The translations under genes and the position numbers were made by a program. This document shows, one piece after another, positions 35,276 through 44,668 of a stretch of 64,000 bases of DNA (the first letter of the stretch is position 1; each line of letters begins with the position of its first letter). The stretch is from contig JAPOIJ010000001.1 of assembly GCA_029979005.1 (NCBI GenBank), forward strand, positions 39,034 to 103,033, in the 5' to 3' direction. The notes below the pieces were generated by a model. The model worked only from the letters and a program-made list of their open reading frames with translations, had not been told where the DNA came from and ran no database searches. The DNA comes from Planctomycetota bacterium. Its GTDB lineage: Bacteria > Planctomycetota > Planctomycetia > Pirellulales > Pirellulaceae.

Positions 35276-36258
35276 TTTTATTAATGACCGTACTGTTGTT
35301 TTTAATGGGAATTTTTCTCAGTGCATTCTTCAGTGGATGCGAGACCGGTTTTTATCGAGCCAGTCGCGTTCGATTTGTGATCGCCGGCTTGGACGGAGAT
35401 CTCATATCTCAGTACCTGATTAAGTTGTTTAACAATCCGACACTGTTTGTGGCGACGACACTGATCGGCAATAATGTTGCAAATTATCTAACGAGCCTTG
35501 CGATTGTCTTGCTTGCCCAGCAGACAACTGGTTCCAATGCCGCCGAAATGTTGGCGCCGATTCTGCTGTCGCCGTTGTTGTTTGTTTACGGCGAATTGCT
35601 TCCGAAAAACCTCTTTTACCGTGCCCCTAATTTTCTATTGCGATTTTCCGCGCCGCTGGTTTTGCTATTCACAGTATTGTTTTCGCCGGTCGCGGCTTTG
35701 TTGTGGGGAATGGGTAGATTGCTGGAAGGGCTGCTGGGGCAATCGCCGAATAAAGTGCGGTTAACTTTAGCGAGGAAAGAGCTGCAGCAGGTGTTTGAAG
35801 ACGGGCTTGAGGCAGGGATTTTACATCCAACCCAGCGGCATCTCGGGCAAAGTTTTTTTCTGGTAGCCTCCAAGACGATCGGCGAAATTTGTACCCCCGT
35901 TAGTCGGATTCAAGCAATTTCGATTAAGACCAGTCGGGATCGTGCGTTAAAGTTTGCAAGGCAGCGGCGAATGGCCGATATTCCAGTTTTTAAATCCCAA
36001 AAGAATGAGCCCGTGGGATACCTGCGAACGGTTGAGCTAATGGTGTCTGATGAAGACGTGCGAATTGAGGACATGGTGCATCCATTTTCAGATGTAAACG
36101 CGACGGATCTATTTGGGGAGATCATTTTACAAATGGAATCGACTCGGCAAACCTTGGCTCGGGTGGTCAGCGATGAAGGGAAAATCGTGGGCTTGCTGTT
36201 TGAAGATCAGCTGACCGACCCGCTACTGAATGGCCCGCTGGGATCTCTGAAGCGGTAG
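35272..36258 (+). CDS. DUF21-CBS protein lacking the CorC domain
   Basis: A 328-residue paralogue of the preceding gene, starting at GTG 35272 (GTGA overlap). DUF21 spans about 1-170 (FLSAFFSGCETGFYRASRVR; GNNVANYLTSLAIVLLA; GELLPKNLFYRAPN) and two CBS units follow (about 190-320). It ends directly after the second CBS unit and has no CorC_HlyC domain. It probably forms a heterodimer with the longer paralogue, since CNNM proteins are dimers; that is inference. A strong terminator follows. Confidence 0.9.
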   Translation: MILLMTVLLFLMGIFLSAFFSGCETGFYRASRVRFVIAGLDGDLISQYLIKLFNNPTLFVATTLIGNNVANYLTSLAIVLLAQQTTGSNAAEMLAPILLSPLLFVYGELLPKNLFYRAPNFLLRFSAPLVLLFTVLFSPVAALLWGMGRLLEGLLGQSPNKVRLTLARKELQQVFEDGLEAGILHPTQRHLGQSFFLVASKTIGEICTPVSRIQAISIKTSRDRALKFARQRRMADIPVFKSQKNEPVGYLRTVELMVSDEDVRIEDMVHPFSDVNATDLFGEIILQMESTRQTLARVVSDEGKIVGLLFEDQLTDPLLNGPLGSLKR

Positions 36259-36280
36259 CCGATAGAGTCAATAATAAAAA

Positions 36281-36306
36281 AAAGAACGAGCAGGAGCTCG
36301 TTCTTT
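36281..36306 (+). terminator. Rho-independent terminator
   Basis: An 11-bp perfect stem (AAAGAACGAGC / GCTCGTTCTTT) with an AGGA loop and a short T-run. It ends the ABC-2 permease/DUF21 operon. The A-run before it also allows termination on the minus strand. Confidence 0.88.
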
Positions 36307-36427
36307 TATGTTGCAAATAATTCTGTTCTCAAGATTTCCTCGAATTGTTTCGACGAGCTTGAGCGTTGCTATTGGTAATCTTTTTAGACCGGAAACCAAC
36401 GGATAAACGGTGTCGTTCGTATCTGAA

Positions 36428-36682
36428 TTAGGATTTGACGTAGCCGATTGATTTGATGACTTGAATCATCTCTTCGTGGGTAATGTAACGGCGACTGTTG
36501 GTTAATTTGTATTGATCGATTGCGATGCCCAATTCGGCTGCTTCGGGAGAAAGTCCCTGATGTCCGTCCGAAAATTGGCGACGCTCAAAGCCACCTGCAT
36601 TGTCTTGTTTTCTCGCCGATCGGCGATCCACAAATTTTGTGTTATTCGTTTCGTTGGTAACAGTGGTTTTTTCAAAAGACAT
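36428..36682 (-). CDS. Small conserved-looking hypothetical protein
   Basis: An 84-residue soluble protein. The N-terminal half is polar and probably disordered (FVDRRSARKQ, FERRQFSDGHQGLSPEAAELGIAIDQYK). The C-terminal half looks like a folded helical unit ending RRYITHEEMIQVIKSIGYVK. I believe similar proteins occur widely in planctomycetes, but I cannot name a family. The start at 36682 is chosen; the frame continues to 36700 with an alternative ATG. It stands about 230 bp downstream of the TPR gene on the same strand. Confidence 0.65.
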   Translation of the reverse strand: MSFEKTTVTNETNNTKFVDRRSARKQDNAGGFERRQFSDGHQGLSPEAAELGIAIDQYKLTNSRRYITHEEMIQVIKSIGYVKS

Positions 36683-36915
36683 AACGTGCTCCGCGGGCAA
36701 TTGGGTTGGAATTCAGTGAGGTGGTAGGTGGAACTAATGAAACATAAGTCGCAAACTTGTGTTTTTGCGGTTCCTGCAAGAATTCCTCGCCTAGAAACGG
36801 CGGAGCGACCCCAATCGGGTATCAAGTTATCAATTAAACCGATTGTGGGGGCAGTGTGCGGTTCTTTTGGGGGAAGAAATTGAGCACTGCGATGCAATTC
36901 TGATTGGCAGAATCG

Positions 36916-37905
36916 CTATTTTCGTTGCGCAACTCGCTCGTTGACCGCGGGAATTTCGATTTGACTGCGAATTTCCAAAAATTGAGCCCGGTAATTCGGA
37001 AACGCTTTTGCGCCAGAAGCAAGCGTGTTTCGAGCGTCGCTATAGGACTGCATCCTCTTCTGGGCAGCTGCTAAAAGATAGACCATGGTTGGTGTGAAAT
37101 TTTCACTCGCTTGTCGCTCGAGAAGAAAGTTTTCAGCAGCAGAAGGTTGGTTCATTTCGATCAAACCTTCAGCTTTAGCGATCACTAGATTTTCCGGATA
37201 GTTCTCCACCGGATAATCCAGCAAAATACTATCAATCGTATTGTTGGCCAGCCGCCATTTTTTATCGAGCTGGTAAGCTTCTGCAATTTTTAGCCGAATT
37301 CCAGGAGGTGGTGGAGAGCACGCGGCAGCTCGCTGAAATAAATGCAGCGCGTCGGTGTAGTCTTGTTCTGCAATTGCGATTCGGCCTAAAAGTAAGAGTG
37401 CGGGTCCGCAGCGGTGTTCTGCTTCCAGTGCCATTTGAGCTTTGTTTTTAGCCGTGTGGATATCTCCGTTGTCGAGGTATAGGTTGCCCAACTCGACAAC
37501 TAGACGCGGATCGCCGTCAGATATTTTAACTGCCTCACTCATCTCCCTGATCGCTTCTTCTGTCTGGCCACTCTTTTTAAGTGTCTGAGCCAGGCGTTCA
37601 CGGGGCCAAGGGTCGAACGGGTTTTTTTTAATGGCCTCGCGTTGGTTGAGCTCGGCATTGCGAAGCTCGCCTGTTTGGCAAGCTAGATTGCCATTTCGAG
37701 TCAGCTGTCTCGCTTCCAGAGCGTTATCGTTGAGCGAAAGCTGTGTCGAGTGATTGGTTAATCCGGTCAGGGTAGAGCAGCCTGTCTGAAAAGAAAGGAT
37801 TCCGATCCCGAGACCAAGCGCGAGGATGCGCCAGCGTTTTGATATTCGTTGATCTGGAATCGTGTGCCGCAATGGAGGCTCTTTCAAGTACTTTTGTTTT
37901 CGCAA
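36916..37905 (-). CDS. Tetratricopeptide-repeat lipoprotein
   Basis: A protein of up to 329 residues with a lipoprotein signal: basic start, hydrophobic helix (27-41) and lipobox QTGCST with Cys43. About five to six TPR units follow (about 60-310), for example ACQTGELRNAELNQREAIKKNPFDPWPRERLAQTLKKSG and AIAEQDYTDALHLFQRAAAC. TPRs form a protein-binding superhelix, so this is probably a scaffold on a membrane facing the periplasm. The start is uncertain: the frame opens at TTG 37905, and a TTG at 37872 has AAAGAG upstream. No operon partner is seen. Confidence 0.8.
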   Translation of the reverse strand: MRKQKYLKEPPLRHTIPDQRISKRWRILALGLGIGILSFQTGCSTLTGLTNHSTQLSLNDNALEARQLTRNGNLACQTGELRNAELNQREAIKKNPFDPWPRERLAQTLKKSGQTEEAIREMSEAVKISDGDPRLVVELGNLYLDNGDIHTAKNKAQMALEAEHRCGPALLLLGRIAIAEQDYTDALHLFQRAAACSPPPPGIRLKIAEAYQLDKKWRLANNTIDSILLDYPVENYPENLVIAKAEGLIEMNQPSAAENFLLERQASENFTPTMVYLLAAAQKRMQSYSDARNTLASGAKAFPNYRAQFLEIRSQIEIPAVNERVAQRK

Positions 37906-38158
37906 TTAATTAGTGTTGCCCGAGCGAGTGCGGACTCTACAAAAATTGCGGATTGTTTACCATATCGGAACATTCGGGCGGTTGTGATTATTCGATTCGA
38001 CGCGTAAAGTCAAACATGTGAAGGATTAGCCACGCCCTGCTATCACAGGGCTGCTAGCGGGGACAGGGGCTGGCTGTGTGTTGGGTTTCTATTGGGAAGC
38101 AATACAGGGTTTTCCGGCGTCAAATTTGTTTGCGATGGATTGGGAGAGTTTTAGATAG

Positions 38159-38596
38159 ATGACAGCAAAGTACGACAAACTGGGGCTTGAGTTTTTGTAC
38201 CCAGAGAATTGGAAGCTAATTGATGACGTTTCCGGATCACCGCAAGTAATAACCTTGGAGACGCCGGACGGTAGTACAACGTGGTCGGTTCATCTTTATC
38301 CTCGCGAAACCGACATAGATTCGGTGCTCAAGGAGGCGATCGACTCTTTGCAACAAACTTATGAAGACATTGAGATTTCACCTTGTGAGATCGCTGATGA
38401 CGACGCATCTGAGAGTGGTGTTGAAACTTTGTTTTACTGTCTCGACTTTTTAATTCGTGCTGAATTGAAAATTGTAAAAACAGAGGAGAGGTGTCTGATG
38501 TTTTGGACTCAAGCAGAGGATCGAGATTACGACAAACAGAAGTTGGTTTTTAAAGCGATCACCGTTAGTTTGTTGCAATCGCTCGAAGCTGCTTAG
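38159..38596 (+). CDS. Hypothetical protein, possible PsbP/DcrB-like fold
   Basis: A 145-residue soluble protein with no signal peptide. The opening YDKLGLEFLYPENWKLIDD, followed by TLETPDGSTTWSVHLYP and the late QKLVFKAITVSLL, resembles the PsbP/DcrB (Mog1p) pattern in which a short lipid-free domain begins with YPENW. Similarity is by eye only. A GGGAG about 11 nt before the ATG supports the start. It has no close neighbour on the same strand. Confidence 0.65.
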   Translation: MTAKYDKLGLEFLYPENWKLIDDVSGSPQVITLETPDGSTTWSVHLYPRETDIDSVLKEAIDSLQQTYEDIEISPCEIADDDASESGVETLFYCLDFLIRAELKIVKTEERCLMFWTQAEDRDYDKQKLVFKAITVSLLQSLEAA

Positions 38597-39111
38597 CCCT
38601 AACGCCAGTCGGTTGCGTCGAGGAGCTGTTTCCTGACAGATGACATTGGTTTGGGATTGTGTAAGAGTTACATGCGCAGTGAAATTTTTTTAACGCGAAG
38701 TCGCGTTGTGATTGGGATTTGCTTGGGCGGTTTTCGGATTTAGCGATTGTTTCTGATTGGCATGGCAATTGCGAATTAAGATTATGGGTTCCGTTGCTGC
38801 CTGCGATTAACATCGGATTGGCCAGTCAGTTGGCAACCAATCCCGAACTTTCAATTCAGATAAGGCGAACTCACTCGAAATCGATGGCGTAGATGAAAAG
38901 GTCTCAATGACCTGACGCTTTGGATCTAAGGCAACCCCATTTAGAACGATGGACTTTTGGGCTGACTCAATACGCAGCAACCGCCAATTTTTCCTAGCGT
39001 AATTGCGTTCCATTTGAAAAAATGGGAAGGCATTTTTTGTTGATCCAGAATGGTTGATCCGACGGTTAGCCAATTGGGTATGCGGTATTTGAGACCATTC
39101 GTTTATTGAAT
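38597..39111. other. Intergenic region downstream of pyruvate kinase
   Basis: 515 bp between a + strand gene and the end of pyk. It holds a short GC hairpin at 38692-38707 (AACGCG-AAGT-CGCGTT) without a T-run after it. An 88-codon minus-strand frame (38807-39073) has no recognisable features, so I do not call it a gene. Confidence 0.45.
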
Positions 39112-40548
39112 CTAATCTACCTGGGCGACAAGTACCGAATCGTGTACGCCGGGTAGGAGATCTGTATCCGTGACAACGACGAAATGATCTCCCGATTTTA
39201 AGTCTTCATTGGACGCTGCCCATTGATTGACAAAACTGAGGAGTTCGTCTTGTTGAAGTGGCGATGAGCTGAGTACCGGCGTAACGCCCCAAAAAAGAGA
39301 CATCCTCCGGTAGCAATTGGGGTGGTCGGTGATGCAAATCGTGGGAATTAGATCGCGCTGTTTAGATTTTAGGAGTGCGATTTCTGAGTTGCGGCTCGCA
39401 ATCACAACGATTTTCGCATGAATTCTTTTGGCAACGTGAGCCGCGCCGAAAATGACCGCATCGGAAACGTCCCAGGCCGACGCATAGTCCTCGCTCCTCA
39501 TACGGGCCCGTTGCTGAGATAGCGATTTTTCAGTTTCGGTCATGATCTTATTCATCATTTGAACCGATTCTACCGGGTATTCTCCAATGGCTGTTTCGCC
39601 GGAAAGCATGCAGGCATCTGCGCCGTCGTGAATGGCATTGGCGACATCGGTTACTTCGGCCCGCGTTGGCTGTTTCGAGGCGTGCATACTTTCGAGCATT
39701 TGGGTGGCGACAATCACCGGTTTGCGAAAGCGGAGGCAAGTTTTGATGATTCGTTTTTGCGCAGCTGGAGTTTTTTCAATATCAATTTCAACCCCCAGAT
39801 CACCTCTTGCGACCATGACACCGTCGGTCGCTTCGACAATCGCATCGAGCGCGTCGAGTGCTTCTCTTTTTTCTATTTTTGCGATCACCATCGCCTCGCT
39901 ATTCTCTGACGCTAAGAGGCTTTGGAGTTCCTTGATTTCTTCGGCGTTGCGGACAAAGCTGAGGCTCACAAATTCAACGCCCTGCCCTGCCGCCCATTTT
40001 GCGTTGTCTCGATCAACGGGACCAAGCGCGGGTACGCTTAAATTAGTGCCGGGAAGGTTCACCCCTTGCCTCGAGCGAATCGCCCCGCCATCGTTGACCC
40101 GGCACACCAAATGGTCTTTTTCTTTGGTAATCACTGACAATCGAGCTAGGCCATCTGCCAACACGATGGCGTCGCCAATTTCGACCTCGTCAATAAGCGG
40201 TTCGTAGATACAGGTAAGCTCGTCATCCGATTTGGATTCTGTCCCGCGGACGAACTTGATCTCATCCCCGTTGTTGAGCACCAATGGATTTTGAGTTAAT
40301 TGCCCCAGACGAATTTTCGGGCCAGCCAGATCAACGAGGATTCCTGCGGGAAGTCCTGTCGTTTCCGAGGCGGATCTAATGTTCGTAACGGCCAGTTCAT
40401 GGGATTCTCGAGAGCCGTGAGCCATGTTAATTCGAAAGACGTCGACGCCTGCACGGAGGAGTTTGTTTAAAATATCCGGTGAAATAGATGCTGGACCTAC
40501 CGTTGCGACCGTTTTTGTCCGTGCGTTACTCAGAGATTGGACGCTCAA
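39112..40548 (-). CDS. pyk: Pyruvate kinase
   Basis: Makes pyruvate and ATP from phosphoenolpyruvate and ADP, the last step of glycolysis. Conserved segments in order: KTVATVGPAS near the start, RINMAHGS, VDLAGPKIRLG, the B-domain region around GDAIVLADG, VEFVSLSFVRNAEE, IAKIEKREALDALDAI, the family signature VMVARGDLGVEI and CMLSGETAIGEYP. The C-terminal domain is regular in length. The start is set at TTG 40548, 9 nt after an AAGGAA ribosome site; that gives 478 aa, the normal size. The longer frame to 40683 adds unrelated residues. Confidence 0.95.
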   Translation of the reverse strand: MSVQSLSNARTKTVATVGPASISPDILNKLLRAGVDVFRINMAHGSRESHELAVTNIRSASETTGLPAGILVDLAGPKIRLGQLTQNPLVLNNGDEIKFVRGTESKSDDELTCIYEPLIDEVEIGDAIVLADGLARLSVITKEKDHLVCRVNDGGAIRSRQGVNLPGTNLSVPALGPVDRDNAKWAAGQGVEFVSLSFVRNAEEIKELQSLLASENSEAMVIAKIEKREALDALDAIVEATDGVMVARGDLGVEIDIEKTPAAQKRIIKTCLRFRKPVIVATQMLESMHASKQPTRAEVTDVANAIHDGADACMLSGETAIGEYPVESVQMMNKIMTETEKSLSQQRARMRSEDYASAWDVSDAVIFGAAHVAKRIHAKIVVIASRNSEIALLKSKQRDLIPTICITDHPNCYRRMSLFWGVTPVLSSSPLQQDELLSFVNQWAASNEDLKSGDHFVVVTDTDLLPGVHDSVLVAQVD

Positions 40549-40906
40549 TTTGCATTCCTTAAATGGCTTCAGCTGACAATTCTTAGGGCCAAATCCAAAT
40601 GTGGCCATCCTCGATTGTTCTCTTAATACTTCAATTCGCTCGAATTGTAAGACAACTTTGAGATTGGCTCTATCCTCGAACAATCGAGATTATAAAACCT
40701 GTTTTCGTGGCAAAACGTTAGTTCGCTTTAAGGGGAGTATTCTTCCCTTTGGTCATTTTTTAGGTGGAGATTTACTGGTTGTTCCCTTTTGTTAAAATTT
40801 AGAGATTAGGAGGTTTAGTCCTTGAAAACTAAATCTGACGGGATTAAACTGAGCCCCAACAACTGTGAATTTATGCAATTTTAAGATTTTTTATCCGGAT
40901 TTTTCG
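40549..40906. other. Intergenic region between pyk and the PEP-CTERM gene
   Basis: About 360 bp between divergent genes, rich in A and T. A weak repeat TTTAGT-N8-ACTAAA lies about 80 bp before the PEP-CTERM start. No further coding sequence is seen. Confidence 0.4.
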
Positions 40907-41659
40907 ATGAACAACAGATTATTTGTGGCTGCCGCCGTGATTGCATTTGGTGCCCTGTCTGGCTTGGTTAAGGCGGACGTTTACTTTTCGGAGGGCTTTG
41001 ATTATTCGGATGGTTCTTTGACCACGGTATCCTCGGACTGGACGAGACACAGTGGAACTGAAGGACAGATTCAGGTATCGGGTGGAAAGGTACTTCTGAC
41101 CGATTCACAGAGTGAAGATGTAAATCGTCTGCTTGGAACCACGATCACTACAGGAACCGTGTTTGCTGGATTCGACTTTTCGGTCTCAGCCAATAACCCC
41201 GGAGGTACCGACTTTGAGTATTTCGCGCACTTCGGAAATGGAACTTCGGACTTTACGGCGAGAATGGACGTTAACACCGCAGACGCGAATGGATTTTTAG
41301 TTGGGATCAGTCACACAAGTACCGCCCAGGCAAGTTGGGGGTCAACGCTAAGCTACGACACGGTATATCGTGCGATTATTGGTTACGATAGAGATTCAGG
41401 GCTTGCTAATTTGTGGATTGATGCGTCCCAAGATACAGACACTTCGATCGTTACAACGACTAACGATACGAACAATGTTGAGGGCTTTTACCTCCGAGAA
41501 TCAAACTCCTCGGTAAACGAGACCATTGTGGTCGATGATTTGGTAGTTGGGTCGACATTCGCCGATGTAGTTACTTTTAATGCAGTTCCTGAGCCTAGCG
41601 GTTTGTTGGTTCTAGGGCTTTTCGGCTTTGCAGGCTTGGCTCGACGACGAAGGAGCTAG
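40907..41659 (+). CDS. PEP-CTERM sorted exported protein
   Basis: A 250-residue exported protein. It has an N-terminal signal peptide (about 1-23, cleavage near VKADV), a beta-rich LamG/concanavalin-like middle (about 25-220, with FDYSDGSL, GFDFSVSANNPGG, NLWIDASQD) and a C-terminal PEP-CTERM sorting signal: VPEPSGLLVLG, a hydrophobic helix and the basic end RRRRS. Such proteins are handled by exosortase and attached to or released from the outer surface. The ATG at 40907 gives the signal peptide; the frame opens earlier at 40865. Confidence 0.88.
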   Translation: MNNRLFVAAAVIAFGALSGLVKADVYFSEGFDYSDGSLTTVSSDWTRHSGTEGQIQVSGGKVLLTDSQSEDVNRLLGTTITTGTVFAGFDFSVSANNPGGTDFEYFAHFGNGTSDFTARMDVNTADANGFLVGISHTSTAQASWGSTLSYDTVYRAIIGYDRDSGLANLWIDASQDTDTSIVTTTNDTNNVEGFYLRESNSSVNETIVVDDLVVGSTFADVVTFNAVPEPSGLLVLGLFGFAGLARRRRS

Positions 41660-41683
41660 ATCAGTTCATAAGAATAAGTACAC

Positions 41684-41716
41684 AAGGCGGCTAATCTTTG
41701 GATGGCCGCTTTTTTT
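41684..41716 (+). terminator. Rho-independent terminator
   Basis: A GCGGC/GCCGC stem extended by A-T and G-T pairs, with a loop of about 13 nt and seven T from 41710. It ends the PEP-CTERM gene. Confidence 0.75.
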
Positions 41717-41740
41717 ATGCGCATACACTTTGACTGGTAA

Positions 41741-42379
41741 ATGGGATTTAGATTGGTAAACGACTATCTGATTCTAATCGACGGGTACAATCTGATTTTT
41801 CAGTGCGGCCTGGAAGGCAAGTCACGCACACCCGCATCGTTGCAGCGTGGAAGGAATCGATTGGTGGGGGAATTGGAGGTCGGTTTGCCCGAATCGATCA
41901 AGCAACGGACTGCCCTCGTTTTTGATGCAACACGTTTACCCTCTGGGGAGTCGCGGTCGACAACCCAAACCGAGAGCGGATTGACCGTCATCTATGCGCT
42001 CGGCTACGAAGATGCCGACACGCTGATTGAAATATTGATTCAAAAGAATTCCACCCCCAAGAAGTTGACAGTTGTTTCCAGTGACCATCGGCTTCATAAG
42101 GCAGCTCTTCGACGAAAATCAACTCCAGTTGATAGCGACCAATGGTTCGATCAAATAACCGGTGAGTCGACGAAGCAAGTGGCGAACGAACCAAGTGAAG
42201 AAAAGAAGCAGCAGATTGAGCAGCTAGATGAAATTGACTGGCTGGCAGAGTTTGGATTGGCGCAAGGCGTTTCAGATGAAATTGAGAATTCTGATGAAGG
42301 GTTGAGGTCGGATGAGGGGGCTAATTATGATCCTTTTCCCCCCGGTTACGCGGATGATTTACTGGATGGGCATGATTGA
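41741..42379 (+). CDS. NYN-domain (YacP-like) ribonuclease
   Basis: A 212-residue protein whose first about 135 residues form a NYN/PIN-like domain: YLILIDGYNLIFQ (acidic Asp and Asn), ALVFDATRLPSG, YEDADTLIEILIQ and LTVVSSDHRLHKAAL. The four conserved acidic positions of metal-dependent RNases are present. YacP (Rae1) in Bacillus cleaves mRNA on the ribosome; here only the fold is certain. The acidic C-terminal tail (140-212) is probably disordered. The GH108-like gene follows after 80 bp. Confidence 0.85.
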   Translation: MGFRLVNDYLILIDGYNLIFQCGLEGKSRTPASLQRGRNRLVGELEVGLPESIKQRTALVFDATRLPSGESRSTTQTESGLTVIYALGYEDADTLIEILIQKNSTPKKLTVVSSDHRLHKAALRRKSTPVDSDQWFDQITGESTKQVANEPSEEKKQQIEQLDEIDWLAEFGLAQGVSDEIENSDEGLRSDEGANYDPFPPGYADDLLDGHD

Positions 42380-42459
42380 TTTGTAGCAGTCGGCTTCGTT
42401 GTGATAGTTTCGGTGGTTTGGGTCTGCCAGATGCCTGCTTTAAAAGTTTGGGGGAATTA

Positions 42460-43047
42460 ATGGCTGATTTTGATATTGCGTACGGCGAAACTGAGTTGCG
42501 CGAGGGTGGATACGTTAACGACCCGGTTGACCGCGGTGGTGAAACCCATCGTGGTGTATCGCGAAAGTTCAATCCCGATTGGGACGGATGGGCGTTGGTT
42601 GACCGACTTAAACGTGAGAATCCTCGAGATTTCAAGGCGGTGATCAATGAAAATGTAGAGCTCAGTTCGTTGGCAAAGGAACTGTTTCGCGTAAGGTATT
42701 GGATGCCCATTCGTGGGGATGAGATTCCTGATCAGCACATCGCAAACAAGGTGTTTGATACGGGGGTGAATCAGGGAGTTGGTCGATCCGTACGCTATCT
42801 TCAGGTTGGGTTAAATCGTCTCAATCGGAATGAGAAAGACTATGCTGATATTCAAGTCGACGGGAAATTTGGCGATCGAACCTTAGCGACTCTTGGGGCG
42901 TTTCTTGAATTGGAGAAAGGACGCCCCGACTACTTGTTGAAAATTCTCAATTTAATGCAGGCTGCTCATTATCTTGATGTGATGAATCGAGATTCGACCC
43001 AGGAGCGGTTTGCCCGGGGGTGGCTAAATCGCGTCGACTTATGTTGA
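42460..43047 (+). CDS. GH108-type muramidase with peptidoglycan-binding domain
   Basis: A 195-residue protein of the glycoside hydrolase 108 type (ZliS/secretion-activator-like), which cleaves glycan strands of peptidoglycan. The catalytic Glu lies in REGGYVNDPVDRGGET (near residue 15), the family signature. The C-terminal part contains a peptidoglycan-binding type 3 segment with VFDTGVNQGVGRSVRYLQ and VDGKFGDRTL. No signal peptide is visible at the preferred start (ATG 42460 after GGGGG); the upstream extension to 42376 is also not a signal. This family is usual in phages, but no other phage gene is near. Confidence 0.85.
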   Translation: MADFDIAYGETELREGGYVNDPVDRGGETHRGVSRKFNPDWDGWALVDRLKRENPRDFKAVINENVELSSLAKELFRVRYWMPIRGDEIPDQHIANKVFDTGVNQGVGRSVRYLQVGLNRLNRNEKDYADIQVDGKFGDRTLATLGAFLELEKGRPDYLLKILNLMQAAHYLDVMNRDSTQERFARGWLNRVDLC

Positions 43048-43157
43048 TCGCGAGGAACTAAATTATAGCAACGATCGAAAACGCCCGTTGAGGTTGGTTC
43101 TCATTGCCAGTCGGCGAAACGTTGGTCATGGTTCCGCCGACCGTCGAGAGTGACCGC

Positions 43158-44459
43158 CTAACGACTGAGGGTGATCGCTTTGTCTGAGATATCTTTTCGA
43201 CACCAGGCTCCATCCCAACGAATGCACTTGATTGCCTTGTAAGCTTGGAGTTTTGCGGTGGCGACGGAGTCTCCAAGGGCGGTGACGCCGAGGACTCTTC
43301 CACCGTTGGTGACTACGTTTTGTTCGTCGTCCAAGCGGGTGCCGGCATGGAAGACTTTGACATCTTCGATTGCAGCGGCTTCTTCGAGTCCCCGGATGAT
43401 TTTCCCTTTTTCATATTTTCCGGGATAGCCATCGGAAGCCATGACCACGCAGACGCTGGGGCGTTCATCCCATTGGAGCGGCCCAATTTCACTAAGTCTG
43501 CGATCGACGGTTGCCTCGAGTAGGTCCAGGAAGTCAGTTTTAAGTCGCATTAAGAGTGGCTGGCACTCGGGGTCACCAAATCGGACGTTGTATTCGAGAA
43601 CTTTCGGCCCTTGGGGCGTCATCATCATGCCGGCATACAAAATGCCTCGGAATGGGTTTCGTTTTCGTTTCATGACGTGTACGGTTTGAACCAATACGTT
43701 CGACTCGACCCAGCGAAGCGTTTTGTCGTCAATCGAGGGAGTCGGGCAGTAGGCGCCCATACCTCCTGTGTTGGGGCCGGTGTCTCCGTCGTGAGCACGT
43801 TTGTGGTCTTCGGCGGGCGGGAGTGTGAGGATCGTTTGTCCGTCAGTAATGGCGAGGATACTGGCTTCTATTCCTTGAAGCCGGTCTTCGATAATCATTT
43901 TATTACCGGCGTCCCCAAATTGTTTTTGCCGTGCGATGATGTCGATCGCTTCGAGTGCTTCTTCCCGAGTGCTGCAAACGATGGCACCTTTACCAGCGGC
44001 CAATCCGTCGGCCTTGATGACGACGGGGCAGTCATCAGGTGTTTCGCTGTAGCGTTCATTGATGAATCGTTCGGCCGGTTCGGCACTGTGAAATTCCTGA
44101 AAATCGGCGGTTGGTACGTCAGCCGCTCGGAGAACGTTTTTGCAGAATACTTTACTGCCTTCGAGTTGGGCGGCGGCACGCGAGGGGCCAAAGACTTTTA
44201 GACCGGCATCCTCAAACGCGTCGACGATTCCATTGCAGAGAGGAATTTCGGGTCCGACGACGGTCAGTCCAATTTCGTTTTGTTTGGCAAAAGCGACCAG
44301 CTCGGTGATGTTGTCGGCCGCAATTTCGATGTTTTCCACATCTTTTGCAGTACCGGCATTACCAGGGGCAACGAAAACACGATCTGCCCGAGGGCTTTGT
44401 GATATTTTCCACGCGATGGCGTGTTCACGCCCTCCGTTACCAACAACGAGAACTTTCAT
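43158..44459 (-). CDS. purD: Phosphoribosylamine-glycine ligase (GAR synthetase)
   Basis: Second step of purine synthesis: joins glycine to phosphoribosylamine using ATP. The N-domain begins MKVLVVGNGGREHAIAWK. The ATP-grasp core has VVIKADGLAAGKGA, EDRLQGIEASILAI and the substrate motif DGDTGPNTGGMGAYCP. The C-domain includes VLEYNVRFGDPECQPLL and ASDGYPG. The length of 433 residues is normal. It stands as a single gene here. Confidence 0.97.
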   Translation of the reverse strand: MKVLVVGNGGREHAIAWKISQSPRADRVFVAPGNAGTAKDVENIEIAADNITELVAFAKQNEIGLTVVGPEIPLCNGIVDAFEDAGLKVFGPSRAAAQLEGSKVFCKNVLRAADVPTADFQEFHSAEPAERFINERYSETPDDCPVVIKADGLAAGKGAIVCSTREEALEAIDIIARQKQFGDAGNKMIIEDRLQGIEASILAITDGQTILTLPPAEDHKRAHDGDTGPNTGGMGAYCPTPSIDDKTLRWVESNVLVQTVHVMKRKRNPFRGILYAGMMMTPQGPKVLEYNVRFGDPECQPLLMRLKTDFLDLLEATVDRRLSEIGPLQWDERPSVCVVMASDGYPGKYEKGKIIRGLEEAAAIEDVKVFHAGTRLDDEQNVVTNGGRVLGVTALGDSVATAKLQAYKAIKCIRWDGAWCRKDISDKAITLSR

Positions 44460-44668
44460 GATGTAGCGATTTTCTTGAAATGGTGGACTTCAAACAGGCG
44501 TCATTTAACTGGAGAACGATTTTAAGGGATTGAAAGCTGAATGACAGGGGCAACAATGGACTTCCGGCCGAGTTCATGAAATCAATGGGCAAATTTGTTA
44601 CAATAGGGCCGGTACTCAAAGCGTCTTAATGTTATATGAAAGTCCTAATCCACATTCAGGAATCGATA

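Noticed and set aside
38692-38707. GC hairpin AACGCG-AAGT-CGCGTT as a terminator
   Set aside because: The T-run lies before, not after, the stem on the + strand, and no T-run follows on the minus strand.
38807-39073. Open frame of 88 codons on the minus strand downstream of pyruvate kinase
   Set aside because: No family features, no ribosome site seen, and no conserved-looking core. It could still be a lineage-specific gene, but I cannot support it.
43611-44201. 196-codon + strand frame opposite purD
   Set aside because: Antisense shadow of a conserved enzyme gene.
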